This document shows positions 16,700-25,416 of a DNA stretch of 64,000 nucleotides, in pieces. The notes under the pieces are model-generated. The model saw only the letters and a program-made list of their open reading frames with translations. It was not told the DNA's origin and made no database searches. Every line of letters begins with the position of its first letter. The stretch's first letter is position 1. Position numbers and translations under genes: made by a program. This DNA comes from Pseudomonas urmiensis (GTDB lineage Bacteria; Pseudomonadota; Gammaproteobacteria; Pseudomonadales; Pseudomonadaceae): assembly GCF_014268815.2 (NCBI RefSeq), contig NZ_JABWRE020000001.1, forward strand, positions 377,001-441,000. Direction: 5' to 3'.

Positions 16700-16793
16700 G
16701 GGTGATCCTTGCGATGAGCGTTTTTTGCAAATGATCATGGCTGCGCCGGGGCAAGGCAAGCGCTTTGCCAAACCCAGGCGGCGAGCGGTCGGC

Positions 16794-17306
16794 TCACTTG
16801 AGTCGATCGGCTACACCCATGCAGATGGCCATGATCAGTTTCAGTTCCTTCTGAACCGTGCTGGCCGAGACGTTCAACTGCTCGGCGATTTCCATGTAGC
16901 TGGCGCCATGCAGGCGGCTGAGGATAAAAATTTGCTGCTGGCGCGAGGTCAGCTGGCTGAGGCTCACACTCAGGTGCTTGAGCAGTTGCTCGGCGTGGGC
17001 GGCGTCCTCGCTGCTGCTGGCCGGTGCGGCAACGTTGTGCAGCACTTGCTCGGGCACGTCGTCGACCAATGTCCGCGCCTGCACCCGGCGGGCGCGCAAG
17101 TGATCGAGGGCGAGGTTGCGCGCCGTCTGGAAGACGAACGGCTCCAGATGCTCGATTGGCCGCTCGCCCAAGGCCCGAGTGACCCGCAGGTAAGTCTCCT
17201 GCAGCAGGTCTTCCGCCGTGCTGGGGTTGCCCACCATGCCCTGTAGCGTACGCAGCAGGCTGAGACGCTGGGAGAGGAAAACGGTGTTGAAGCGAGACTG
17301 ACTCAC
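16794..17306 (-). CDS. hxuI: ECF sigma factor of the FecI/HxuI type
   Basis: The protein has 170 residues if it starts at the GTG at 17306 (VSQSRFNTVFLSQRLSLL). The open frame continues to an ATG at 17348, but that codon lies inside a Fur box and is unlikely to be used. Region 2 is seen as NPSTAEDLLQETYLRV, and region 4 as LTSRQQQIFILSRLHGASYMEIAEQLNVSASTVQKEL. It should direct RNA polymerase to the heme receptor gene when released by the adjacent anti-sigma factor. The ribosome site at the GTG is weak, so the start is provisional. Confidence 0.83.
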   Translation of the reverse strand: MSQSRFNTVFLSQRLSLLRTLQGMVGNPSTAEDLLQETYLRVTRALGERPIEHLEPFVFQTARNLALDHLRARRVQARTLVDDVPEQVLHNVAAPASSSEDAAHAEQLLKHLSVSLSQLTSRQQQIFILSRLHGASYMEIAEQLNVSASTVQKELKLIMAICMGVADRLK

Positions 17307-17330
17307 GGGGAAACCTGACCGATGCGGATG

Positions 17331-17349
17331 AATGATAATGCTTATCATC
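17331..17349 (-). promoter_or_regulatory. Fur box in front of the ECF sigma gene
   Basis: AATGATAATGCTTATCATC is an almost perfect match to the 19-bp Fur palindrome. Its position just upstream of the proposed GTG start implies iron repression of the sigma/anti-sigma pair. Confidence 0.85.
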
Positions 17350-17434
17350 CATGCTGTTGGTCAAGCCTTGGACAGGTAAAGAATTGGTAAGGTGATGTTT
17401 GCAGGGGTGGGTTCGGGCAGGTGTGTGAGAAGAG

Positions 17435-17492
17435 GCTCGCCCGCGATAGCGCTGGATCGGACAGCGCTATCGCGGGGCAAGCCCGCTCCCAC
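17435..17492. repeat. REP pair between the sigma gene and gapA
   Basis: Facing copies at 17435-17454 and 17462-17492 have a short spacer (CAGCGCTATCGCGGG and its mate). They lie just 3' of gapA and may end its transcript. Confidence 0.75.
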
Positions 17493-17519
17493 GTGGCTCC
17501 CACGTACCCTGGCTTGCGC

Positions 17520-18521
17520 CTAGCGTGCGCTACACAGCGCCAGGCAGTTATCCAGCATGCGGTTGGAGAAGCCCCATTCGTTGTCGTACCAGGCCAACAC
17601 CTTGAGCATGCGGCCATTGGCGCGGGTGTGGTTGGCGTCGAAAATCGACGACAGCGGGTTGTGATTGAAGTCGCACGACACCAGTGGCAGGGCGTTGTAG
17701 CCCAGTACACGGGAGTGGCGGCTGGCTTCGAGGAACAGCTGGTTGACCTCTTCGGCGCTGGCCTCGCGCTTGAGGTTCACGGTCAGGTCGACCAACGACA
17801 CGTTGATCACCGGCACCCGCACGGCCATACCGGTGAGCTTGCCGGCCAACTCCGGCAGGACCAGGCCGACCGCCTCGGCGGCGCCGGTCTTGCTGGGGAT
17901 CATCGACTGGGTGGCCGAGCGCGCGCGGAACGGGTCGTTGTGGTAGACGTCAGTCAGCACCTGGTCATTGGTGTAGGCATGGATGGTGGTCATCAGGCCT
18001 TGCTCGATGCCGAACTCACGGTGCAGCACCTGGGCAATCGGCGCCAAGCAGTTGGTGGTGCACGAGGCGCTGGAGATGATCTGGTGCGAGGCGCGCAGCA
18101 CGTCATGGTTGACGCCGTACACCACGGTGGCATCGACGCCCTTGCCCGGCGCCGAGATGATCACTTTGCCCGCGCCGGCACTCAGGTGAGCAGCGGCCTT
18201 GGCCCGCTCGGTGAACAGCCCGGTACATTCGAACACCACATCGATCGCCTCGGCCTTCCACGGCAGTTCGGCCGGATTGCGGATGGCGCTGACGGCGATG
18301 CGGTCGCCATTGACGGTCAGGCTCTCGTGATCGGCCTCGACCTGGGCGTCGAAGATGCCGTGCACGCTGTCGTACTTGAGCAGGTGGGCGTTCATCGCGC
18401 TGTCACCCAAGTCGTTGATTGCGACGACCTGCAGGTCCTGGCGGTAGCCTTGGGTATAGAGTGCGCGCAGGACGTTGCGTCCGATGCGGCCGAATCCGTT
18501 GATGGCGATGCGAAGGGTCAT
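17520..18521 (-). CDS. gapA: Glyceraldehyde-3-phosphate dehydrogenase, type I
   Basis: The enzyme has 333 residues from the ATG at 18521 ([19 protein letters not shown]-binding). The catalytic Cys154 is in [11 protein letters not shown]. It interconverts glyceraldehyde-3-phosphate and 1,3-bisphosphoglycerate. It stands divergent to edd with a HexR-type operator in the shared region, which fits the gap-1 gene of P. putida used to process Eda-derived triose phosphate. The extra 13 codons of the open frame upstream are not needed; AGAGG precedes the chosen ATG. Confidence 0.93.
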   Translation of the reverse strand: MTLRIAINGFGRIGRNVLRALYTQGYRQDLQVVAINDLGDSAMNAHLLKYDSVHGIFDAQVEADHESLTVNGDRIAVSAIRNPAELPWKAEAIDVVFECTGLFTERAKAAAHLSAGAGKVIISAPGKGVDATVVYGVNHDVLRASHQIISSASCTTNCLAPIAQVLHREFGIEQGLMTTIHAYTNDQVLTDVYHNDPFRARSATQSMIPSKTGAAEAVGLVLPELAGKLTGMAVRVPVINVSLVDLTVNLKREASAEEVNQLFLEASRHSRVLGYNALPLVSCDFNHNPLSSIFDANHTRANGRMLKVLAWYDNEWGFSNRMLDNCLALCSAR

Positions 18522-18599
18522 GGCAATACCTCTGGCAGTCGGGTGAAGGCTGTGGCACAAGGACTGTAGCCAAAAAAAGCATCTTCACTGAAACGGTTT

Positions 18600-18615
18600 T
18601 GTTATTGGAATTACA
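18600..18615 (-). promoter_or_regulatory. HexR-type operator, gapA side
   Basis: TGTTATTGGAATTACA is an inverted repeat with TGT/ACA ends, set within TTGT-N10-ACAA, about 80 bases before gapA. It fits the palindrome reconstructed for pseudomonad HexR but has a longer spacer than TTGT-N7/8-ACAA. Confidence 0.55.
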
Positions 18616-18663
18616 AGATTATGCGTTGCGGGATAGAAAACAAGCCCTTTTGATGGCAGTATT

Positions 18664-18679
18664 TTGTTTAAACATACAA
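18664..18679 (+). promoter_or_regulatory. HexR operator, edd side
   Basis: TTGT-TTAAACAT-ACAA exactly matches the published P. putida HexR consensus TTGT-N7/8-ACAA. It lies about 125 bases before the edd start. HexR is encoded at 32117-32989 and releases DNA on binding 2-keto-3-deoxy-6-phosphogluconate. Confidence 0.75.
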
Positions 18680-18802
18680 CGAGTGGTCGGGCGAGCTGTT
18701 TCCGCGTTGCACCAGGCACTTTTACCTTGAGCCTAGGTCGCAATCGTTTGGAGGGGAAATGCCGCTTCAGACCACCCTTACAGTCAGCCTGGAGTCCAGT
18801 AC

Positions 18803-20629
18803 ATGCACCCGCGCATCCTTGAGGTCACCCAACGGCTGACCGAACGCAGCCGTCCCACCCGTGAGCGCTACCTGCAACTGATTCGTGGCGCGGCCAGTGA
18901 TGGCCCCATGCGCGCCAGTCTGCAGTGCGCCAACTTCGCCCATGGTGTGGCCGGTTGCGGTGCCGAGGACAAGCACAGCTTGCGCATGATGAACGCGGCC
19001 AACGTGGCGATCGTCTCGGCCTATAACGACATGCTCTCGGCGCACCAGCCGTACCTGCATTTCCCCGAACAGATCAAACAGGCGCTGCGCGAGATCGGCT
19101 CGGTCGGCCAGTTCGCTGGCGGCGTGCCGGCCATGTGCGATGGCGTGACCCAGGGCGAGCCGGGCATGGAGCTGGCCATCGCCAGCCGCGAAGTGATCGC
19201 CATGTCCACCGCGATTGCCTTGTCGCACAACATGTTCGATGCCGCGTTGATGCTCGGCATCTGCGACAAGATCGTCCCGGGCCTGATGATGGGCGCGCTG
19301 CGCTTCGGCCATCTGCCGACCATTTTCGTCCCCGGCGGGCCGATGCCTTCGGGCATTTCCAACAAGCAGAAGGCCGACGTGCGCCAGCGCTATGCCGAGG
19401 GCAAGGCCAGCCGCGAGGAGCTGCTGGAGTCGGAGATGAAGTCCTATCACAGCCCCGGCACCTGCACCTTCTACGGCACCGCCAACACCAACCAGTTGGT
19501 GATGGAAGTGATGGGCCTGCACCTGCCCGGCGCCTCGTTCGTCAACCCCTACACGCCACTGCGCGACGCCCTGACGGCCGAGGCGGCGCAGCAAGTGACG
19601 CGGATGACCAAGGCCAGCGGCAGCTTCATGCCATTGGGCGAGATCGTCGACGAGAAGGCGTTGGTCAACTCGATCGTCGCCCTGCACGCCACTGGCGGCT
19701 CGACCAACCACACCCTGCACATCCCGGCTATCGCTCAGGCAGCAGGCATCCAGCTGACCTGGCAGGACATGGCCGACCTCTCCGAGGTGGTGCCGACGCT
19801 GTCGCATGTCTATCCGAACGGCAAGGCCGACATCAACCATTTCCAGGCGGCAGGCGGTATGTCGTTCCTGATTCGCGAGCTGCTCGATGCCGGGCTGCTG
19901 CATGAAGACGTCAACACCGTGGCGGGCCACGGCCTGCGCCGCTACACCCAGGAGCCGTTCCTCGAGGATGGCCGCTTGGTCTGGCGCGAAGGCCCGTTGC
20001 AGAGCCTGGATGAAAACATCCTGCGCCCGGTGTCTCGGCCATTCTCCGCTGAGGGCGGGCTGCGGGTCATGGAGGGCAACCTGGGCCGTGGGGTGATGAA
20101 AGTCTCTGCCGTGGCGCCTGAGCACCAGGTGGTCGAGGCGCCAGCGCGGGTGTTCCATGACCAGCAGTCGCTGGCCGATGCCTTCAAGGCTGGCGAGCTG
20201 GAGCGCGACTTCGTCGCCGTGGTGCGCTTCCAGGGGCCGCGCTGCAATGGCATGCCTGAGTTGCACAAGCTCACGCCGTTCCTCGGGGTGTTGCAGGATC
20301 GCGGTTACAAGGTGGCACTGGTGACCGATGGACGCATGTCCGGCGCATCGGGCAAGATCCCGGCAGCCATTCACGTTTGCCCGGAAGCCTATGATGGTGG
20401 CCCGCTGGCGCGCGTGCGTGATGGTGATATCGTGCGGGTCGATGGTGTCGAAGGCACCTTGCAGCTGATGGTCTCGGCCGACGAACTGGCCAGCCGCGAG
20501 CTGCCAGCCGCACCGCTGGGCAATGACCTGGGCTGTGGTCGCGAGCTGTTCGGCTTCATGCGTGTGGCGTTCAGCCCGGCCGAGCAGGGCGCCAGCGCCT
20601 TTACCTCTGGCTTGGAGAACCTCAAGTGA
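18803..20629 (+). CDS. edd: 6-Phosphogluconate dehydratase
   Basis: This 608-residue iron-sulfur enzyme of the IlvD/Edd family converts 6-phosphogluconate to 2-keto-3-deoxy-6-phosphogluconate, the first Entner-Doudoroff step. Visible signatures are [14 protein letters not shown], the ILVD/EDD motif [33 protein letters not shown] and the C-terminal [15 protein letters not shown]. It begins [17 protein letters not shown]. Its stop codon overlaps the glk start by four bases, so the two are translationally coupled. Confidence 0.96.
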   Translation: MHPRILEVTQRLTERSRPTRERYLQLIRGAASDGPMRASLQCANFAHGVAGCGAEDKHSLRMMNAANVAIVSAYNDMLSAHQPYLHFPEQIKQALREIGSVGQFAGGVPAMCDGVTQGEPGMELAIASREVIAMSTAIALSHNMFDAALMLGICDKIVPGLMMGALRFGHLPTIFVPGGPMPSGISNKQKADVRQRYAEGKASREELLESEMKSYHSPGTCTFYGTANTNQLVMEVMGLHLPGASFVNPYTPLRDALTAEAAQQVTRMTKASGSFMPLGEIVDEKALVNSIVALHATGGSTNHTLHIPAIAQAAGIQLTWQDMADLSEVVPTLSHVYPNGKADINHFQAAGGMSFLIRELLDAGLLHEDVNTVAGHGLRRYTQEPFLEDGRLVWREGPLQSLDENILRPVSRPFSAEGGLRVMEGNLGRGVMKVSAVAPEHQVVEAPARVFHDQQSLADAFKAGELERDFVAVVRFQGPRCNGMPELHKLTPFLGVLQDRGYKVALVTDGRMSGASGKIPAAIHVCPEAYDGGPLARVRDGDIVRVDGVEGTLQLMVSADELASRELPAAPLGNDLGCGRELFGFMRVAFSPAEQGASAFTSGLENLK

Positions 20630-21585
20630 AAGACCTGCTGGTTGGCGACATTGGCGGTACCAACGCACGTTTTGCCCTGTGGCGCGACAACCAGCTGCAC
20701 GCCGTGCAGGTGCTGGCCACCGCCGACTACACCAGCCCCGAGCAGGCAATCGAGGCCTATCTAAGTGAGCAAGGCCTAGCCCGTGGCGGCCTGGCCGCGG
20801 TGTGCCTGGCGGTGGCTGGACCGGTGGATGGCGATGAGTTTCGCTTCACCAACAACCACTGGCGCCTGAGCCGCAAGGCGTTCTGCCAGACCCTGCAAGT
20901 CGAGCACCTGCAACTGATCAATGATTTTTCCGCGATGGCCCTGGGCATGACCCGCCTGCGCGATGGCGAGTTTCGCCAGGTGTGCGGCGGTGCTGCCGAC
21001 CCGAGCCGTCCGGCGCTGGTGATCGGGCCTGGCACCGGCCTTGGCGTGGGCAGTTTGCTGCGCTTGGGTGAGCAGCGCTGGCTGGCGTTGCCAGGGGAGG
21101 GCGGCCATGTCGACCTGCCGGTGGGCAACGCGCGCGAGGCGGCCATTCACCAAGAGATTCATCGGCAGATCGGCCATGTCAGTGCCGAGACCGTGCTCAG
21201 TGGTGGTGGGTTGGTGCGCTTGTATCAGGCGATCTGTGCCTTGGATGGCGACGTCCAGCGGCACACGACCCCGGCGCAGATCACCGATGCGGCTTTGTCC
21301 GGTGAGCCACGGGCGTTGGCGGTGGTCGAGCAGTTTTGCCGGTTCCTTGGACGGGTAGCGGGGAACAATGTCCTGACCCTGGGCGCGCGAGGTGGGGTTT
21401 ATATCGTTGGTGGCGTGATTCCGCGCTTTGCCGAGTTGTTTTTGCGCAGTGGTTTTGCCGCGAGTTTTGCCGACAAGGGGTGCATGAGTGGGTATTTCAG
21501 CGGTGTGCCGGTATGGTTGGTGACGGCTGAGTTTTCCGGCTTGCTGGGGGCTGGTGTCGCTCTGCAGCAAACGTTGGAACATTGA
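20626..21585 (+). CDS. glk: Glucokinase
   Basis: This 319-residue enzyme phosphorylates cytoplasmic glucose delivered by GtsABCD. The phosphate-binding [14 protein letters not shown] begins the protein, with [12 protein letters not shown] and [12 protein letters not shown] further on, as in bacterial Glk. The start is a GTG that overlaps the edd stop (GTGA). It is part of the edd-glk-gltR-gtrS order typical of Pseudomonas, with a long REP hairpin separating it from gltR. Confidence 0.94.
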   Translation: MKDLLVGDIGGTNARFALWRDNQLHAVQVLATADYTSPEQAIEAYLSEQGLARGGLAAVCLAVAGPVDGDEFRFTNNHWRLSRKAFCQTLQVEHLQLINDFSAMALGMTRLRDGEFRQVCGGAADPSRPALVIGPGTGLGVGSLLRLGEQRWLALPGEGGHVDLPVGNAREAAIHQEIHRQIGHVSAETVLSGGGLVRLYQAICALDGDVQRHTTPAQITDAALSGEPRALAVVEQFCRFLGRVAGNNVLTLGARGGVYIVGGVIPRFAELFLRSGFAASFADKGCMSGYFSGVPVWLVTAEFSGLLGAGVALQQTLEH

Positions 21586-21591
21586 TATCTT

Positions 21592-21692
21592 GGGTCCGCT
21601 TTGCGGCCCTTCGCGGGCAAGCCCGCTCCCACAAGGATCACGCTGAGCCCTGTGGGAGCGGGCTTGCCCGCGAAGGGCCGCAAAGCGGACCC
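21592..21692. repeat. REP pair with extended symmetric flanks between glk and gltR
   Basis: Two arms of about 43 bases, starting GGGTCCGCTTTGCGGCCC and ending with its reverse complement, flank a 15-base spacer. The symmetry reaches beyond the REP cores on both sides. It forms the strongest simple hairpin in the window and splits the edd-glk and gltR-gtrS pairs. Confidence 0.85.
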
Positions 21693-21755
21693 ATCTCGCG
21701 GTCACACAACAACAGCGGGCATTCAGACCCGCGCTGAGCAGGGGAAGGGATTTTT

Positions 21756-22481
21756 GTGAGCACTGCCGCCCGATCGATCCTGATGGTCGATGACGACCAG
21801 GAAATCCGCGAACTGTTACAAACCTACCTCAGCCGCTCGGGCTTTCAGGTCCGTGCCGAAGCCGATGGCCAAGGCTTTCGTCAAGCCCTCGACAGCGCAC
21901 CCTGCGACCTGGTGATCCTCGATGTCATGCTCCCCGACGAAGACGGCTTCAGCCTGTGCCGTTGGGTCCGCCAGCATCCGCGCTTGTCGCGGGTGCCGAT
22001 CATCATGCTCACCGCCAGCTCCGACGAGGCCGACCGGGTCATCGGCCTGGAACTGGGCGCTGACGATTACCTCGGCAAACCGTTCAGCCCACGCGAGTTG
22101 CAGGCCCGCATCAAGGCCCTGCTGCGCCGCGCTGAATTTGGCCAGGCTGCACCGAGCAGTGCGGTGCTGGCTTTTGACGACTGGCGTCTGGATACCGTCA
22201 GCCACCGCTTGTTCCACCGCGACGGCGAAGAGGTGATCCTCTCCGGCGCCGACTTTGCCTTGCTCAAGCTGTTTCTCGACAACCCGCAGCAGATCCTCGA
22301 CCGCGACACCATCGGCAATGCCACCCGTGGGCGCGAGCCGATGCCGCTGGACCGCATCGTCGACATGGCGGTCAGCCGCTTGCGCTCGCGTCTGCGCGAT
22401 ACCGACAAGCCGCCGCGCTTGATCCGTACCGTGCGTGGCAGCGGCTACCTGTTGGCGGCACATGTCTGCCCCGCTAACTGA
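21756..22481 (+). CDS. gltR: Response regulator of glucose uptake genes
   Basis: This 241-residue OmpR-family regulator has a receiver domain with acidic pocket DDD (12-14), phospho-acceptor Asp56 in LVILDVMLPDEDG and Lys in YLGKPFSP. The C-terminal winged helix ends RTVRGSGYLLA. It starts at a GTG. It overlaps the downstream kinase gene by 20 bases. GltR/GtrS pairs in Pseudomonas control gts and oprB in response to sugar acids; in P. putida GltR-2 is described as a repressor of the transporter genes. A repeated 30-bp motif before the isomerase gene and gtsA is my candidate operator. Confidence 0.9.
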   Translation: MSTAARSILMVDDDQEIRELLQTYLSRSGFQVRAEADGQGFRQALDSAPCDLVILDVMLPDEDGFSLCRWVRQHPRLSRVPIIMLTASSDEADRVIGLELGADDYLGKPFSPRELQARIKALLRRAEFGQAAPSSAVLAFDDWRLDTVSHRLFHRDGEEVILSGADFALLKLFLDNPQQILDRDTIGNATRGREPMPLDRIVDMAVSRLRSRLRDTDKPPRLIRTVRGSGYLLAAHVCPAN

Positions 22482-23916
22482 GCGCCGTTGGCGCCTGCTG
22501 CCGCGCTCGTTGCTCGGAAGGATGCTGCTGCTGACGTTGTTGGTGGTGCTGCTCGCCCAGGGTTTGTCGAGCCTGATCTGGGTCGCGCAACTGCGCGCCA
22601 GCCAGCTGCAGGGGCTACGGGCCAGTGCCAGTAGCCTGGCCCATTCGATGAGTGCCAGCGTCAGTTACTTTCGTTCGCTGCCCGTGGCCTACCGGCCGAT
22701 GGTGCTCGACCAATTGCGCAGCATGGGTGGCACGCGGTTTTTCGTTTCGCTCAACGATAAGCCGCTGGACATGGCCGTGCTGCCGATCACCCCACGCAAG
22801 CAGGCCGTGATCGAGGTGTTCCAACAGGTGCTGCATGAGCGGCTCGGCCAGCAGATCGAAGTGTCCGTCGAGTTCGTCAGCCCCGATGAGCTGCGCATCT
22901 TCAACAGCGGGCTCAAGCTCGATGAACTGCCGCGCTCGTGGGCGCATTATTCGCTGACCCTCGAGCCGCTCAATCCGCCGGTGTTGGTGACGCAGATTCG
23001 CCTGGGCCAGGGCGAGTGGCTGTATATCGCCTCGCTGCTGCCCGAGCCCTATACCAGCCTTGAGGCCGAACGGCTGCCCCGCCAGCAGATGGGTTTCATC
23101 GCCCTGACCACCGCCATGCTGTTGCTGTTCATCGGCTTGCTGGTGCATTGGCAAAGCCGGCACTTGAAGCGCCTGGCGCGGGCGGCGCGAGAGTTGTCGC
23201 TGGGCGCCGATGTAGCGCCGGTGGTCGAAGGTGGCGGCAGTGAAGTGGTCGAAGTGGGGCGCGCGTTCAACAGCATGCGTGAACGCATCAGTCGCTACCT
23301 GACGGAGCGCAGCCAGCTGTTCAGTGCCATTTCCCATGACCTGCGCACGCCAATCACCCGCCTGCGGCTGAGGGTCGAGTTGCTCGAAGACGAGCGTCAG
23401 CAAGCCAAGTTCAGCCGTGATCTGGATGAGCTGGAGCTGCTGGTCAAAGGTGCCTTGCAGTGCGTGAAGGACACCGACATTCACGAGAACATCGAGCCGA
23501 TCGACCTCAATCAAATGCTGGAGATCCTGGCTGAGCCGTATCTGGGTGATGGCCGCATTACCCTGGAGGGCAGTGCCCAGGCGCCTTATCCAGGCAAGGC
23601 CCTGGCGCTGCGCCGGTGCATTGGCAACCTGATCGATAACGCCATCAAGTACGGCGAGCGCGCGCATTTGCGCATCATCGATGGCGCCGAAGGGTTTGTC
23701 TTGCAGGTGGATGATCAGGGCCCGGGCGTGCCGCAGCAGCAGATGGAGCAGGTGTTCGAGCCGCACTTTCGCCTGGCGGGCAAGCAACAGGGTTATGGCT
23801 TGGGGTTAGGGATCGCACGCAACATTGCCCACAGTCATGGGGGCGAAGTGAGCCTGTTGAATTTGCGTGAGGGTGGGCTGCGGGTGACCTTGTGTCTGCC
23901 ACGTACGCCTGAGTGA
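22462..23916 (+). CDS. gtrS: Sensor histidine kinase of glucose uptake genes
   Basis: The protein has 484 residues from the ATG at 22462, inside the gltR 3' end; the open frame reaches back to 22435 without a better start. Membrane segments are at about 20-42 and 211-230. They enclose a periplasmic sensor region of about 165 residues, the place where 2-ketogluconate or 6-phosphogluconate sensing has been mapped in relatives. HAMP, H-box AISHDLRTPITR (His292), N-box GNLIDNAIKYG and G-boxes DQGPGVP and GYGLGLGIA complete a full kinase. It is the cognate kinase of the preceding regulator. Confidence 0.9.
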   Translation: MSAPLTERRWRLLPRSLLGRMLLLTLLVVLLAQGLSSLIWVAQLRASQLQGLRASASSLAHSMSASVSYFRSLPVAYRPMVLDQLRSMGGTRFFVSLNDKPLDMAVLPITPRKQAVIEVFQQVLHERLGQQIEVSVEFVSPDELRIFNSGLKLDELPRSWAHYSLTLEPLNPPVLVTQIRLGQGEWLYIASLLPEPYTSLEAERLPRQQMGFIALTTAMLLLFIGLLVHWQSRHLKRLARAARELSLGADVAPVVEGGGSEVVEVGRAFNSMRERISRYLTERSQLFSAISHDLRTPITRLRLRVELLEDERQQAKFSRDLDELELLVKGALQCVKDTDIHENIEPIDLNQMLEILAEPYLGDGRITLEGSAQAPYPGKALALRRCIGNLIDNAIKYGERAHLRIIDGAEGFVLQVDDQGPGVPQQQMEQVFEPHFRLAGKQQGYGLGLGIARNIAHSHGGEVSLLNLREGGLRVTLCLPRTPE

Positions 23917-23937
23917 CCTGACACTACAAAGCCCAGA

Positions 23938-23982
23938 AATGTCACCACCAGGTGACATTCGCACAAGCCTTCGTGACATGGC
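23938..23982 (+). promoter_or_regulatory. Candidate GltR operator before the sugar isomerase gene
   Basis: A perfect 9-bp-arm palindrome AATGTCACC/GGTGACATT (23938-23959) runs into a 30-base motif at 23953-23982. That motif starts TGACATTCGCACA and carries a second GTGACAT one 21-base step later. The same 30-base motif (25 of 30 identical) recurs before gtsA. Its place next to gltR-gtrS suggests a GltR site. Confidence 0.5.
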
Positions 23983-24057
23983 AGCCACCGAGCGCTGGCT
24001 AGAATCTCGCTTCACGACAGGCATCTGGCCTGTCCTCGACAAGGACGAAGTAGATCG

Positions 24058-25308
24058 ATGAGCACCGATCAATTTCCGCTCACCCGTTCGCTCGATTCAC
24101 CCGCGCATCTCACTTGGTTGCTGGCTGAAGGGCAACGGTTGGTCTCATTCGCCAAGGCTTCGCGACTTGCCGAAGGCTTCGCCGGCCTCGATGCACAAGG
24201 ACGTTTGCCCAACGAGGCCATCGCCGAAACCATCATCACTGCGCGTATGACCCACTGCTTCGCCATGGCCCATGTGCAAGGCATTCCAGGCTGTTTGGCC
24301 CTGGTCGAACATGGTGTGGCGGCCCTCAGCGGCCCACTCTGCGACGCCCGCTTCGGCGGTTGGTACGCTAAGCCCGCTCGCTATGGCGATACCGGCAAGG
24401 CGGCCTACCTGCATGCCTTCGTCGCCCTGGCGGCCAGCTCTGCAGTAGTCGCCGGCAGCACCGCTGCGCCGCAGCTGTTACAGGCGGCAAGCGAGATCAT
24501 CGAAAGGCATTTCTGGAGCGACGAGGAGGGCGCCCTGCGTGAAAGTTTCAGCCGCGACTGGCAGCAGGAGGAAGCCTACCGCGGTGCTAACAGCAACATG
24601 CACGCGACCGAGGCGTTCCTCGCCCTGGCCGATGTCACCGGCGACAGCGTCTGGTTGGATCGCGCGCTTAGGATCGTCGAACGCATCATCCATGGCCAGG
24701 CGCGGGCCAACGGTTACCAGGTCATCGAGCATTTCGACCCGCGCTGGCAAGCACTGGCGCAGTACAACGCGGCGAACCCTGCCGATGGCTTTCGTCCCTA
24801 TGGCATCACCCCCGGGCACGGCTTCGAATGGTCACGCTTGCTCTTGCACCTGGAGGCCGCGCGCCAGTTGGCCAGCCTGGCCACGCCTGACTGGCTGCTG
24901 CCCGCCGCCCGTGTCCTGTTCGACAGCGCCTGTGAACACGGTTGGCACGCCGACGGTGCCCCAGGCATCGTCTACACCCTGGATTGGGATAAGCGCCCGG
25001 TAGTGCGCCAGCGCCTGCACTGGACCCACGCCGAAGCCAGCGCTGCCGCCGCAGCGTTATGGCGGCGCACCGGCGAGGCCCATTACCAGGGCTGGTACCA
25101 CTGTTTCTGGACGTTCATCGATAGCCACTTGATCGACCGCGCCGCTGGCAGTTGGCACCACGAGTTGGACCCAGATAATCGCCCCAGCGCCAGCATCTGG
25201 GGCGGCAAACCCGACCTCTACCATGCCTACCAGGCCGTGCTGCTACCTGCTTTGCCGCTGGCGCCCAGCCTGGCTACTGCACTCGCCCGGGCCAATGTAA
25301 CCAAGTGA
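24058..25308 (+). CDS. N-acylglucosamine 2-epimerase family sugar isomerase (mannose isomerase-like)
   Basis: This 416-residue protein of the AGE (alpha/alpha)6-barrel family is cytoplasmic with no signal peptide. Family features are NSNMHATEAFLALAD, the PGHGFEWSRLL motif with a catalytic His, and the C-terminal SWHHELD with the second His. The length and the two His sites fit D-mannose/D-fructose isomerases described from pseudomonads better than the ATP-dependent renin-binding-type epimerases. It lies between the gtrS kinase gene and gtsA and shares their control motif, so it probably feeds a sugar carried by the Gts transporter into the hexose pool. The exact substrate is inferred. Confidence 0.8.
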   Translation: MSTDQFPLTRSLDSPAHLTWLLAEGQRLVSFAKASRLAEGFAGLDAQGRLPNEAIAETIITARMTHCFAMAHVQGIPGCLALVEHGVAALSGPLCDARFGGWYAKPARYGDTGKAAYLHAFVALAASSAVVAGSTAAPQLLQAASEIIERHFWSDEEGALRESFSRDWQQEEAYRGANSNMHATEAFLALADVTGDSVWLDRALRIVERIIHGQARANGYQVIEHFDPRWQALAQYNAANPADGFRPYGITPGHGFEWSRLLLHLEAARQLASLATPDWLLPAARVLFDSACEHGWHADGAPGIVYTLDWDKRPVVRQRLHWTHAEASAAAAALWRRTGEAHYQGWYHCFWTFIDSHLIDRAAGSWHHELDPDNRPSASIWGGKPDLYHAYQAVLLPALPLAPSLATALARANVTK

Positions 25309-25338
25309 TGACATTCGCACAGCGCTTCGTTACCTGGC
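25309..25338 (+). promoter_or_regulatory. Candidate GltR operator before gtsA
   Basis: TGACATTCGCACAGCGCTTC followed by GTTACCTGGC matches the motif at 23953-23982 at 25 of 30 positions. It overlaps the stop codon of the isomerase gene and lies about 80-110 bases before the gtsA ATG. Confidence 0.5.
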
Positions 25339-25395
25339 GCCATCCAAGGCGTTATTACACTGCTCTGCAACGCAAGCGACAGTCTTGCACTGCAT

Positions 25396-25403
25396 AACAA
25401 CAA
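25396..25403 (+). promoter_or_regulatory. Hfq/Crc CA motif at the gtsA translation start
   Basis: AACAACAA is a full match to AANAANAA. It lies immediately before the AAAGG ribosome site and 13 bases before the ATG. Catabolite repression of glucose uptake by Hfq/Crc in Pseudomonas is established; this site is inferred. Confidence 0.65.
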
Positions 25404-25416
25404 GAAAGGTACTCCG

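Noticed and set aside
18767..20749. 660-codon minus-strand frame opposite edd
   Set aside because: Shadow frame of edd with no recognisable motif.
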